Part shown: positions 22,681-33,709 of the stretch, one piece after another
Numbering within the stretch: position 1 is the first letter of the stretch
Layout of the letters: the number at the start of each line of letters is the position of its first letter
Assembly: GCA_944548615.1 (NCBI GenBank)
Contig: OX155971.1
Location: 27,144,072 to 27,208,071, forward strand
Origin: Micropterix aruncella
Lineage: Eukaryota; Arthropoda; Insecta; Lepidoptera; Micropterigidae
Reading direction: 5' to 3'
DNA: 64,000 nucleotides
Notes under the pieces: generated by a model
Told to the model about the DNA's origin: nothing
Seen by the model: the letters and a program-made list of their open reading frames with translations, nothing else
Databases searched by the model: none
Translations under genes and position numbers: made by a program

Positions 22681-23143
22681 CTATTATTATTATTTTATCT
22701 TATCTAGTCTTCACTTCGTTTATTTATTTAATTATTTTTTAGTCACGGGGGCAACCCAAAATTTTTTTCAACAATATAACAATAAAATACAAGTACAACA
22801 ACCCACCCACCCACCCTATTTTACTGTGGTAGCAGTAAATTCTTAAAACACATTATATAAAATACTTATCTAAAAACTGTTTTTATATATTTATCGCATC
22901 GTACCGCCAGCCAACCCACCTAACTACACACACAAGACATAACAATTTTCTTTTATAGCAATATCTTTCTTTAAGTTCACGCGTATTTTGTACATTTTCA
23001 AACATTTTTTCTTATAATCGAAACTGGTCATTATTTCTTCGCGGAGTCAGATCGATTCCGACGCTCCAAAAAGTCTTAGCAACTAAATGTATCGGTACTT
23101 AGTAGGTAAAAAAAATAAAAAACAGCATTTTCCTACAATTCGG
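22681..23143. other. Internal remnant of the gypsy element, unreadable
   Basis: Between the primer-binding sites and the integrase fragment only ~460 bp remain, where a complete element would carry gag, protease, RT and RNase H (several kb). No domain can be read, so most of the element has been deleted. Confidence 0.45.
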
Positions 23144-23640
23144 CATGCCGGCCGTCATCATATTAGACAACGCCAGCTATTTCAAGTCTAACAAATTCAA
23201 ATCGTTCGCCGAAAAATACAAAATCCCTCGTTTGTTTTTCGGATGTCGTAGAAAGATATAACCAAACCATAGAGACGTCTCTCGCAATTTTGGTAGGAAA
23301 AGACCAGAGAAAATGGGTAGAGTTTCTGGGGAAAATTCAAAACGCCATTAACTCACGTTAACCTAACTACAGGCTTTTCTCCATCTTATCTTATGTTTGG
23401 CCGGGAGATGATCATTGATGGCAGGTATCACAACATAAAAAACTTCATTCCGGAAAATGAAAATGAGTTAGATATAGAAGGCAGAGAAAAATTTGCTGAA
23501 GGTCTAAAAAGCCTGGATGACACATATGATATTGTCCAAGAAAAATTACTTGAGTCATTCAAAAACAACGCGAACAGGTACAATTTAAGGCGGAAAGATC
23601 TGCGTTTAGCTCCTGGAGATATTGTGTGGGACAAAAAGAT
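23144..23640 (+). pseudogene. Ty3/gypsy integrase fragment
   Basis: Pieces of the integrase catalytic core lie in sequence but in different frames. ILDNASYFKSNKFKSFAEKY contains the second catalytic Asp. After a small deletion, VVERYNQTIETSLA contains the catalytic Glu. Then comes LTTGFSPSYLMFGRE and a C-terminal part that ends APGDIVW. The open frame 23393-23671 covers only the last part. The first catalytic Asp and zinc-binding domain are missing, stop codons interrupt the middle, and AT-rich flank begins after WDKK. The enzyme would join element ends to chromosomal DNA; this copy is inactive. Confidence 0.75.
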
Positions 23641-25082
23641 AATTAAATATATTTTTTTTTACTTTGTATAACCCTTCTTCACCCCTTTTTTCGTTCATGG
23701 AAAATGAAATTATAACTCGAGATTGATGTGATTTAAAAGATGTGCTTTATTCACGAAAGAGGAAAGAAAAACAAGAAAATATTCAAAGATATTTAAATTT
23801 ATAAGTTACATTTTCTTTTGTGTTGAATTCTCGCTACATTAACCCTTGGAGTAAATGGGTATTTTCATGGAATCATCTGTCACTTTTGCAGGATTTTCGG
23901 CGACATCGACGGCGCTCGACTTCAAGGACTATAACTACGAAACTACTACACCAATCATAAAAAGAACAACTGTACAATGATGGCATTGAAATTTCGAATA
24001 TAGAATATTGAAATATCATTTTGTAAAACAATTGGATAATTATGAATAAATATGAGAACTTCAAAGAAGTGAAAAAAACTCGCCATTTCTGCCGTATAAT
24101 TGTGTTACGAGAAAATACGGAAGTCTATTTAGAAATTGTAAATACTTACGTCATCTGTATTATATTCTTTATCAAAACTATTATTTCGTTTTACTTATTA
24201 GCATACAAAAATATTTAGATATTAGCTCATGAAAACCACGAAAATTTTTGATGAATTATCGAGTATTTTTTTTTATGTATGTTTTATTTATGAATGATTA
24301 GAGGCTCTTTTTATTTGAAATTGTGTTGAAATCAGTCGACTACTATATCATACTATGCTATAAATCGAACAAAAACCTCCAGTTTGTTTTATAGATATAG
24401 AAAACTAAATATGTTTCAAATCTGTCCTCAAAAAAGCAGTACTATTTTTGAACCGTCATAATTCCGAAGTCTTTAATAGTTTTTGAAATTTATTGAAATA
24501 TTGGCGCTTGTTATATGTCCAATAAGTAATTATTATACTCTAAACAGTCACGTTTCATAGTAAAAATAATAATAAATAATACTGGAAGTTTGCAATAATT
24601 CCCATACAAAAAGCTGAAAGCCGCTAGTGATGGGCGAACACATTTGATAATATCGATAAAATTTGCAGTGGTTGTAATAACATAATATGTTACGCAATCT
24701 TTGCAGAATATAAATTCTTTCATTATTTTACGTATAAACTTTATAAAAAAAAAAAAAATTGTTACAAAAATACAAAAAAAAAATATTTACCAAAAAATCA
24801 TACGAAGAAATAAAACACGATTTTCCCACAAATCAAACATATTTTTTTTTTTGTTATGACTTACAACTGATTCGAAAATGGCCACTCTGAGAAGAATCAG
24901 TAAGCAAATCAAGAGGAAACCTATTTTTAATGTTAGGTATACAAAACATTTACATAATATACCTACCAAAGATAATACAGTACAATTTTAGCCAACAGAC
25001 TTTTTACAACCACTATCATTTTTTCATCGTTAGGTATAAAAATATATATGTGTGAAACTAAAATAAGATAATGATAGATTCA
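23641..25082. other. No recognisable feature
   Basis: AT-rich DNA with long A and T runs. Several 60-70 codon minus-strand frames are rich in Phe, Ile and Tyr and carry no domain. Confidence 0.4.
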
Positions 25083-25146
25083 TTAATTCATTCATTCATA
25101 ATCGGTCTTAGATTCATTCATTCATTCATTCATAATCGGTCTTAGA
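25083..25146. repeat. ATTC-rich short tandem repeat
   Basis: Units of attcattcattcataatcggtcttag occur twice, directly in front of the first copy of the 25-27 kb duplication. The shared cggtcttagattc at the junction suggests slippage or exchange at this site. Confidence 0.7.
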
Positions 25147-25958
25147 TTCAGCTGCTTTATCTTCGGTAGTTAGTTTTAGTGCGGAAAAGTGACAACCGTT
25201 CATTTTACATTCGACGCGCAGAAAGTCGTCCGTGTGAAATGTATCACATGTATCACTGAAACAAATGTATCACAAAATATATGTGTGAAACTAAAATAAG
25301 ATAATCATTGAACATAATAATTTAGACAATTACCACATTAGTTCTACTTCGCTAACAAATTTTGTAAGTTGTACATATAAAGTAGATCGAAGCTAACATA
25401 GCTCGTAAGTTGTACATATAATCTAGATCGTAAGAACATAGTAAAATCAAACTAACACGCGAATAACCTGCGGGACTACAATAGTTCTGCGGGACTACAA
25501 TAGTACAGGACTTTAGTTTACGAAGAAACGCAATCAATCGAGCCATTATAAAGATAATACATTGCATTTTAGAAAATAAAAGGTAGAGGTGGAGGTACTC
25601 GATGGGACGGTCCTGGCTGTGGCGAGCGAGATGTCGACCGCGGAGATGACGTCTAAAAGATACAAGAATTCCGTGAATCTCCAAAATCAATTTGCCAAAC
25701 TTTATTTATTATATATACAAACCGTTCTAAGCTGCGACGACAACAGACGGGACAGTCCAGGCGACCATGGCGGAGACGTCTAGAAGATACAAGAATTCCG
25801 TTAGTTGTATGTAATAAAATCTTCAAATCAATTTCTTTATAATACTTTGATACCTCTCTAACGACAGCAGCGAGTAAGGGATCGGGCGGCGGCGGTGAGT
25901 GGTGGAGATCTGGGTGGGCATCCGACAGGTTGCTGAAATTTAGAAAAAAAACACAAAA
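25137..25958. repeat. Tandem duplication, copy 1
   Basis: From cggtcttagattcagctgc to aaaacacaaaa, 822 bp that are repeated at 26035-26868 with very few differences. It contains internal similarity (gacgtctaaaagatacaagaattccg and gacgtctagaagatacaagaattccg) ~140 bp apart. Frames of 112 and 64 codons are present in both copies, but I recognise no domain, and no terminal inverted repeats are visible. Confidence 0.85.
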
Positions 25959-26034
25959 GAGCAGAATATGAAATGAACGATCGACGATTCTGTCGAACTT
26001 ATAGCCGTCGGAATAAGGTTGAACGCATTTCAAG

Positions 26035-26868
26035 CGGTCTTAGATTCAGCTGCTTTATCTTCGGTAGTTAGTTTTAGTGCGGAAAAGTGACAACCGTTCA
26101 TTTTACATTCGACGCGCAGAAAGTCGTCCGTGTGAAATGTATCACAAAATGTATCACATGTATCACTGAAACAAATGTATCACAAAATATATGTGTGAAA
26201 CTAAAATAAGATAATCATTGAACATAATAATTTAGACAATTACCACATTAGTTCTACTTCGCTAACAAATTTTGTAAGTTGTACATATAAAGTAGATCGA
26301 AGCTAACATAGCTCGTAAGTTGTACATATAATCTAGATCGTAAGAACATAGTAAAATCAAACTAACACGCGAATAACCTGCGGGACTACAATAGTTCTGC
26401 GGGACTACAATAGTACAGGACTTTAGTTTACGAAGAAACGCAATCAATCGAGCCATTATAAAGATAATACATTGCATTTTAGAAAATAAAAGGTAGAGGT
26501 GGAGGTACTCGATGGGACGGTCCTGGCTGTGGCGAGCGAGATCTCGACCGCGGAGATGACGTCTAAAAGATACAAGAATTCCGTGAATCTCCAAAATCAA
26601 TTTGCCATACTATATTTATTATATATACAAACCGTTCTAAGCTGCGACGACAACAGACGGGACAGTCCAGGCGACCATGGCGGAGACGTCTAGAAGATAC
26701 AAGAAGTCCGTTAGTTGTATGTAATAAAATCTTCAAATCAATTTCTTTATAATACTTTGATACCTCTCTAACGACAGCAGCGAGTAAGGGATCGGGCGGC
26801 GGCGGTGAGTGGTGGAGATCTGGGTGGGCATCCGACAGGTTGCTGAAATTTAGAAAAAAAACACAAAA
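26035..26868. repeat. Tandem duplication, copy 2
   Basis: This matches copy 1, separated from it by 76 bp of unshared sequence. The clearest difference is a 12-nt extra unit (aaaatgtatcac) near 26146-26157, next to existing gtatcac repeats. Point changes include atgtcg/atctcg near 25631/26541. High identity means a recent event. Confidence 0.85.
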
Positions 26869-26965
26869 AATTAATAATAAATCTATGATAATAAAATCAT
26901 ACAGAAGTCTGAAGAGTAGTTGACAACGGAAAAGCCCTCGTTTCAGTCAAGACATCTTGCGACAT

Positions 26966-27050
26966 TTCCCCTAGGAATCAACCTTCTGGCGCTCCTGGAC
27001 GACCTGCGCTCCGTGCGGCGTAAGCTAATCGATTGTGCACTCTGACTAAC
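26966..27050 (-). repeat. Family A fragment
   Basis: Short minus-orientation piece (tggcgctcctggacgacctg, gcgctccgtgcggcgtaagc) that stops where a plus-orientation copy begins at 27052. It is either a second copy or a rearranged part of the neighbour. Confidence 0.7.
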
Positions 27051-27051
27051 A

Positions 27052-28553
27052 TCTTGCGGTGTCATCTACAACGGGCGAGCCCGTCACCACAGGACGTTTT
27101 AACGATTAGGCGTTCTGTCGCCCTGCAGTGAGCGTAGAAGACTTTGGACATTTACAAAATCCAACGTCTAGCTACGCCACAACCCGTTAGAAGCCAACGC
27201 CTTACCGCGAGTAGCCAGGTATGTTACCTGGCGGGCGGCACTCGCGCCCTAACTACCAATTGTGACCAGATTTCTCCGGTCTCTTGATTGGTTCCGAGTT
27301 CGAGGTCGCTTGCGCGGTCCTCTCCCTTATGAAGCGGTGAAACGGAGTACACCGAATCTATAGCGGACCAAGGCGTCCTTTGCCCGGCTCTGAACCGGGA
27401 TCGGATGGCCAATGGTCAATTCAAGAGCAGTCGCCATAAGGTACCCAACCACCCCCACTCTATAGGAAATAATACAGTTTCCAGACTCCCCCGCTTGTTA
27501 GTCGGAGAGCACAATCGATTGGCTTGCGCCGCTCGGTGCGCAGACCGTCCAGGAGCGCCAGAGGTTTGATTCCCGGGGGAGACTGGTTGACCCAGTGTCC
27601 TACCCAGGTTCGCACCCCATGCGAGGAGGCCATCGGATGGGTGTTGACTAGTGATGGGTGTGATCACGAATAGCAATAACAATAACCTGTGATATTTGCA
27701 ATCACGAAGAACGCGTTACGAGAATTCGAAAGAACATGCTATTTGAATCACGGCTACGAACAGCACCGCGTTGCCATCACTCGCCGCGCGCCGCTACGAC
27801 GCGACCGATCACTGATCACATCGATTGGCCGTTCTCACTGATCGCCGTTGAACGACCGCGCGGCGCGCCACTGAACGATGATCGGTGAGCGCCTAATTGA
27901 ACCGTTCACTTGGTTTCGTTCATTCGAATTCAATCACTAGTGATCGGCGATCAGTGATATGATCAGTGGATCAGTGATCCGCCGTTCGTTCTGACGAACG
28001 CCCGCGCCGGCTGGACGATAACTGATGAGTGGCGCGTTCATTTCGTACGTAACGTGAATTTGGACACTGTTATCGCATGAATTTAGACACTGTTATGGCA
28101 TGAATTTGGACACTCTTATCGCTCGCGTCGTAATCGTTCATGTAAATGAGTTTCCTCATGATTTGTTAGCAATAAAATAACTTTTGGCGACAAGTGGCTT
28201 ACATTATTTCAGAAAGACGAACTCGGCTTAGCACCAAAAGAGCGAGAGAGTTAATCTTTCTGAACGCTAATTCTTCTAATAATAATTACCAATAAAGCAA
28301 ATATAATGCGCGTTTCTGTTATCAGTTATCACATTGACGAAACTTCGTTACTTAACGTTTCACAGTACATTTCAGTACAATCACGAAAATCACGAGTAGC
28401 AGTTATTATCACGCGTGATAAAATACCAGTAACGTGATCGTTGCGTGATTGAAAATTGAGAATCACGCCCATCACTAGTGTTGACCCGTGAGTGTGACCG
28501 ACCCTGAAGACATGGGTCATCGTGGCCACCTCATCATGGGCCCGTTAGCCCCC
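27052..28553 (+). repeat. Family A interspersed repeat, split by a hAT element
   Basis: 27052-27648 and 28486-28553 together make a full-length plus-orientation copy, from tcttgcggtgtcatctac to gggcccgttagccccc. It is closest to the copies at 14.4 and 38.3 kb. The interruption is the hAT element with its own 8-bp TSD. No direct repeat is seen around the outer ends, so the locus was probably rearranged after insertion. Confidence 0.85.
27641..28485. mobile_element. Non-autonomous hAT element with 8-bp TSD
   Basis: The element proper is 27649-28477 (829 bp). It starts tagtgatgggtgtgatcac and ends gtgattgaaaattgagaatcacgcccatcacta split over the right border, giving terminal inverted repeats that begin TAGTGATGGG, the classic hAT pattern. 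The target gtgttgac is duplicated exactly at 27641-27648 and 28478-28485. The interior has no transposase, is rich in TGATC and CACTGATC words, and holds three ~25-bp units with atgaatttggacactgttat near 28060-28130. Mobilisation would need a transposase supplied elsewhere. Confidence 0.9.
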
Positions 28554-28565
28554 GGCCGTTTAATC

Positions 28566-29805
28566 GGCCGTTATGTTAAGTTGTTTATGATAAAATTGTA
28601 ATTCACTTCTAGTTATACTTACATCTGCCTTTGGTGCCTGATGGACTCAACCAGTACATCTCATAAAGCGGCGACATATAGCCAAAGCCAATGTACTGGT
28701 CCCAAGTCGTCTCCGCTCCGTCATCCGCTCCTTCATCGGTCTCCATCCCAAGTTCTTCCGCCGGGCCCATGCTGCTCCCATCGCTGCTCTCATCGTCAGA
28801 AGACTGCTCCACCACCAGGTCTAGGATTCTGTCCCGTCGCGATGATGCCATCTAATTGATGAAAGGATAACGAAATTTTTTGTAAAATAACAAAATTGAA
28901 TTCGAAAACTTTCTAACTGTTTTTTTTCACTAAATATGCAGTTATGTCAAAAAAGTTATATATACTTTTCTACTTTATTTTATATATTCTATAATTCCCG
29001 ATATAAAGAAATCCAACTTTTATGAAATTACGAAATTTTATCGAAAAAAATTGAGGTTATGTTTTTATCGTATAAAATATCGATTTTTTTTTCGAATTCT
29101 CTATTAGCCTCCCGCAAAAAAATGATGAAAAACACGAATTTTAGTATTTTTAGCGCGAATCTTTGAATACTAAAACATAAGCGTTTTGAGAAATCAACCA
29201 TTATCAAAAAAACATTAGTTATTGCATAAGTTATATAACGGGAAAACATAATCACATATATTTCAGAGCTATATATCCATAAATTTCTGAGACATCACGA
29301 GAAATTATGCAAGAATCGCAAGAAAACATTTTTGCGATTATCAATGGCGGACATTGGCATTTGCGATGCGGACATTCAAAGACCCGAAATACTTTATATA
29401 CACGATAAATGGTACATCTAATCAGTTTAGGGGGACTATATGATGTTGTAGAAATGGTTTTACTTACGATTCGTTCAAAAACACACCGAAATCTACACGA
29501 AAACCGTTTCTGAAATGCCGACATACGTAATGGCGGATTTGACGTTTCAAGAAATGGGTGCGTTCGACTTCGCGCGTTCCGTAATAATACTTCACATGGA
29601 CTGCGCTGTTACTGCGGCGCATGATAACAGAGAGAATTTAATACTGTACCTGATCTGCCATACGCATGAAAGAGACAAAATGCTTTCGATGGTAAACAAA
29701 GCGTTCGAAAGCGCGCGCGCCGAGTGGAACCAAATTCGGTCGTATGAGATCCAACGGATAAAAGTGTCAGAACCAAATTCGGTCGTATCATACTCAAAGG
29801 GTTAA
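28566..29805 (-). mobile_element. piggyBac-like element, 5' part
   Basis: The right end reads ...tactcaaaggg directly followed by TTAA (29802-29805). In element orientation this is an end starting CCCTTTGAG next to the TTAA target, as in piggyBac elements. Subterminal repeats accaaattcggtcgtat occur twice at about 29730 and 29772. An acidic N-terminal ORF lies at 28609-28851. The rest of the transposase and the other end are absent, cut off near 28566 where family A sequence begins. The assignment rests on end, target and ORF character, not on catalytic motifs. Confidence 0.6.
28609..28851 (-). pseudogene. Putative first coding exon of piggyBac-like transposase
   Basis: The 80-codon frame starts MASSRRDRILDLVVEQSSDD and continues with an acidic Ser/Asp/Glu-rich stretch, typical of the N terminus of piggyBac transposases before the DDD catalytic core. 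Near the end the codons run into gatgtaagtataac, a good splice-donor look-alike (GTAAGT), so the last few residues may be intronic. No downstream exon exists because the element is truncated. It could instead be another acidic protein; the TTAA end 950 bp upstream is the main reason for this call. Confidence 0.5.
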
Positions 29806-29840
29806 ATGCTTTGCTTAAATCTATTGAAATGAACAATATA
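29806..29840 (-). pseudogene. LINE RT scrap at the piggyBac-like insertion point
   Basis: On the minus strand it reads ISIDLSKAFN, the same RT A-motif block as near 650 and 48.45 kb. The TTAA target lies inside the codons that follow SKAF. The remainder of the LINE has been lost. Confidence 0.5.
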
Positions 29841-29853
29841 TCGATACATAATC

Positions 29854-29960
29854 AGTAAATACCTCTTATTGACTACCAAATCGCTGTCTTGCTTAATAAC
29901 ATCAACATAATATAAATTTGCGTAAACAAACTTCAATAAATAGAACGGTCTCGTTACAGT
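29854..29960 (+). mobile_element. Gypsy LTR end fragment, second copy
   Basis: This is nearly identical to 22424-22530 from agtaaatacctcttattgac to ctcgttacagt. It lacks the primer-binding site that follows the first copy, so it is a 3' LTR end or solo-LTR scrap. Confidence 0.75.
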
Positions 29961-30215
29961 GTGTCTGTATGTATTCCACGATAGCGCCTAAACGCTTAGT
30001 CTGATTGAGCTGAAATTTGGCATGCAGGAATGCAGGTCATGGCATGCAGGTCATGGAAAGAGTTAAAAAGAGATTGTAGTTAAAATCGGTCCACCAGAGG
30101 GCGCGCTAGTTATACTTCAATCACTAGATATAAAATTAGGTACACCGATGTCTTGTTGGACCGAAATCGTTGTGATTTTTTCGTGGAATATCTCGTATAC
30201 AAGCGACGCAAAAAA
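29961..30215. repeat. Unclassified repeat D
   Basis: The stretch gtgtctgtatgtattccacgatagcgcctaaacgc and caccagagggcgcgctagt is partly repeated at 35190-35345 (tgtctgtgtgtattcctcct, cgatagcgctcaaacgct, accagggcgctcactagtc). Its end, ggaatatctcgtatacaagc, resembles 16638 and 34980. The family is unknown to me. Confidence 0.55.
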
Positions 30216-30399
30216 ATAAATACCGCCGTATTTAAGAAAATATTACATCATTATTGGAAAAAAATACTATTTTAAAACAATGGGTGGCATAATGCCATTC
30301 ATTACCGCAATGTCGTATCACATTTAAAACCGCGATAGCACTGAAAAGCACTATTGCGATAATTTAATATTGCCATACAGGCAATCAGCATTCTACGAT
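30216..30399. other. No recognisable feature
   Basis: A short AT-rich stretch with nothing supported. Confidence 0.35.
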
Positions 30400-30696
30400 T
30401 TAAGCAAGTACTAATAACCAGCACTGTAATATGGTGTCAGAATGCAAACCGTAAATTGTCCCCCCATTACCAATCCTTCCAAGAGCATTTACCATCATTA
30501 AACCAACCAGACAACTAAGATGACCATCTTGTAATACTTTTAACAACGATAATAAGAGGGCCAAATTGTTTGCATTCGATCGATCAACATTATGCTTTAA
30601 ATAGACGATCGCGCCATCTATTAACGCTTGACAAACTACACTCATCCGTAGATGTCGTAATATTTTCGTTGATATGAGTAAACTGACTGCTAGCAA
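30400..30696 (-). CDS. Hypothetical 98-codon ORF
   Basis: The frame begins with ATG and encodes a Leu-rich, fairly balanced protein with the stretch RHLRMSVVCQALIDGAIVYL and, later, LLSLLKVLQDG and MVNALGRIGNGG. Unlike most frames here it is not dominated by AT-driven residues, nor is it shared with any repeat in the window. The helical, Leu-rich pattern could suit an exon of a host protein, but I recognise no family. There is no clear splice site or partner exon. It may be chance or a gene fragment. Confidence 0.2.
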   Translation of the reverse strand: MLAVSLLISTKILRHLRMSVVCQALIDGAIVYLKHNVDRSNANNLALLLSLLKVLQDGHLSCLVGLMMVNALGRIGNGGTIYGLHSDTILQCWLLVLA

Positions 30697-31014
30697 TTAG
30701 TTGTGACTTGTAGCGCGAGAACCTAACAGTTGTATTTTACTATATTAGAAATACCTATAATACACCACTCTTTATGGACCACTATCAAACGACACATACA
30801 TTTAAACTTGCAGTGAAACCATTAATAATGACCTTTTGACCTGAGATTGAGTTGAGATCCAGTGCAGTAGTACTATCGGAATATCATTGCGTAGAATTGT
30901 TTATATCTAATCAAAAATGACTACACCTGTCTTTTCGACCTAATCGAGGTGTAGCACATGGATTTAAGTGTGCAATACAAAAAGTCTGCCGTTTTTCCGT
31001 TTCATCATCGAAAA

Positions 31015-31285
31015 GGGTCGAACCTGGACAGAACTTTGAGATCGGAAACCCCGACGGAGAACCTAAGCCGCTGGTGGGAGGTATACGCATCCTGCGGCGT
31101 TAGCCAATTGACTGTCCAGTTCGGCGAATATCTGAGGGGTAGAAGTTTGTAAATGGTCTCATAGGTTTCTCAAGAAGTGGGGGTGGTTGTTGGCCAGATG
31201 TCAGTTACTCTTGAAACAACCGTTTGGCCACGCGATCCCGCGATGAAAGACGGGCAAAGAGCGTCATGGTCTGCGATATATTGGA
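31015..31285 (-). repeat. Family A fragment, diverged
   Basis: Shared blocks include gcggcgttagccaattgact, gggggtggttgttggcc, cgatgaaagacgggcaaaga and gcgtcatggtctgcgat. Both ends are missing, and divergence is higher than in the copies at 14.4 or 38.3 kb. Confidence 0.7.
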
Positions 31286-31670
31286 GCTTAAAAAGACTGT
31301 CTTTTAAGTGCATTGATACTTAAAAAGACTTCACCGAAAATATGACTGCCAGCAATAGTCACAGGTATAGTCCTCCCGTTAAAAGATAATCTCCATTGTG
31401 CTAATAAGTGATGTGTAACATAATAATTCAGTCGTTAAAAAAAATAAAAGGACAAGAACATTTTAGGCATGAGCAAGATACCTAATAAGACAATTAATAT
31501 TCCAGTTTCAAACATATATTTTTACTTTTACTCTAGGCGTTAATAATTATTATCAAAGTAATAGAATTTCTACAAATTTTAAATGTTTTAATCTTTATTT
31601 TTTTAATTTTTTTTTATACAATAAATATTTAGTAACTTGATTAGATACATCTAAACAATATTTTATAAAG
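31286..31670. other. No recognisable feature
   Basis: AT-rich, probably including 3' UTR of the LINE end that follows. Confidence 0.35.
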
Positions 31671-31840
31671 TCTGCCTTAGAACAGGCCCTGGCCTAGTTA
31701 GGCGACTTTTATTTATTACTCTATCTCCTCAAGAATCAGTTTTTTGCTAACGTCTCATATATATATATATATATACATGATATGGTAAACTGTACAAACG
31801 AACTGTGTAATACTATAAATAAATAAATAAATAAATAAGT
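31671..31840 (+). mobile_element. LINE 3' end with motif and AAAT tail
   Basis: tctgccttagaacaggccct and ggcctagttaggcgac at 31671-31706, then an (AT)n run at 31757-31774 and an (AAAT)n tail ending near 31839. This is the same 3' organisation as the coding LINE at 12.9-13.66 kb; only the 3' end is present. Confidence 0.65.
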
Positions 31841-32035
31841 AGGAAGATAAAATAAAAATATATCCAGAAATACAGACCAGTAGCAAAATATATTGGTAAC
31901 ATACTTTTGTGATAATAATAATAGGAGATTAATTACATGTCTCAGATATTAGAAAAAAAATAGAAAAGAACACATAAGCAAGTATTTGCTCCTGGCTACA
32001 AATATAACCAATAGACCACTAGCCGTACTTTACGC
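31841..32035. other. No recognisable feature
   Basis: AT-rich DNA without visible signal. Confidence 0.35.
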
Positions 32036-32425
32036 ATAATCATCTATTTTTAACCGAGTCCAAAAAGGAGGGGGTTATGAATTGTATTGTATGTATTTTT
32101 TTTATGTTTATTATCTCAGAACTCCGATTTTTAATAACCAATTTGAAAAAAAAAATTATTCGAAATGATGTTCTTCCAGGTTGGTCTCATTTCTATTAAA
32201 ATCCTGTTCTGAATATGGGATCCATGAGGAATTAAGGGAACTCTTCAAATATTATCATATGAAGATCAAAATTTACGTGTTGGTTCAGTTACAAGGCATT
32301 TTTATGGTAAGACGATGAGAGGACTCCTCAACGGTCAACAGCACATACACGAAATTTTGTATACGCATTCAGTTATGATAGCCCGTTATAAGTTTCGCCA
32401 TGACATGGCTGCTGCACTTATATAA
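32036..32425 (+). repeat. Unclassified repeat B
   Basis: It begins with tttttaaccgagtccaaaaa and ggagggggttatgaattg, a common lepidopteran-type repeat head, and ends with actcctcaacggtcaacagc and catgacatggctgctgcact. The same sequence, in the opposite orientation and with part of it duplicated, is at 39301-39850. There is no consistent ORF. Confidence 0.65.
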
Positions 32426-33709
32426 AAAAATGGGGTCGCTTTTTTTGGTTAAAATTTTGGCTATTTTTATTTTAACTTTAACAATTATTTTAATTTAAGT
32501 GTTTCACACAGTGGATATAATAAAAAACAATATTCGCAATAAACACTTTATTTTTGTGGGAAATCAGCGTCAGGAATAACTAGGAATTCGTTGTGAGTTT
32601 TAAATTATTTAATCGCAAATTTATTATTAAACTGTAGCTCGTAAATTTCTAAACATAGACGTTAAATAAAAATATAAATAATAAAATAAAATTGAGGCTT
32701 AGATAAAATTTGCACTTTTTGTTTTTTTTTGTAATACGAGCCTTACGCAAAGTCATCAAACCTTATTTATTTTTAAATAAAACCTAGTTTATTTTTTATT
32801 AGAAATACTGTAAAAGTTATGGTTGATCTCAATTACATATAGGGTTTATCGGGTAGTTACATATAGGGTTTATTATAAAACCCAAGGTCGTGTGCAACTT
32901 GGGGCAAAGAAGTAATTAAAGTACAAAACTTCAAATACTTCGGCCATGTCATAGAAGATAAATAATTGCTATTATTGTTTGTTACGTCGTCTAAGGCCTG
33001 AAAGGCCTAGAAAAATCCCTAATTACTTAGCTGAAGAATCTGGCATCCTCCGAATACAAGAAGCCTAAAGAAAAAGAAAAATATTATTTTTCGAAAACCA
33101 GTAAAAATATTTTTTTTTTTAAAAGTAAAACAGTTGCCCGTTTTCTTACTTTTATTTCAGTCACTTATTACGTGTTAGGTTTGTACTATGTACTTACATA
33201 ATTTGGAATATATTAGGCGTCGGTACCTCTCCTATTTTTCAAAGAAAAAGACCTATACTACTAAATTCAATCATTTTAATGCTAAATCTAAAAGAAAATC
33301 GCGTCGGTTTTTTTATGATAGTTTTATTGTTTTAAAAAAACCTTACCTAACATACCAAAATGTAGCTGTTTGACACTTCTTTAAATGCCTAGATCTTTCT
33401 TATTTATTGAGTCCGACAAAAGATTATTGCAGTTTCGGAATCAGCAAGGTGAATATAGTCAGGTGATGTTAAAAAATCAAAAATGTAGAACTGAAAAATA
33501 TCCATAATTTATATCCAGAACCTAAAAAATATCCATAATTTAAAATCATAAGAAAAATCACTTACCATGAAAGATTTTTTTTTTCGAAACAACTAAATTA
33601 TTTTCAGTCACTTTTTTAATCTCAATAATTCACAACTTCACATCAATACACGTGCCCGGCGATCATTGTTGTCCAGCTAAAATGGTATGACAATAAAATA
33701 AAAAGAGGG
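32426..33709. other. No recognisable feature
   Basis: AT-rich DNA with A/T runs. A 61-codon plus-strand frame near 33188-33373 has no domain and is not called. Confidence 0.4.

Noticed and set aside
25352..26600. 112-codon minus-strand ORF present in both tandem copies
   Set aside because: Conservation is explained by the recent duplication. No recognisable domain.
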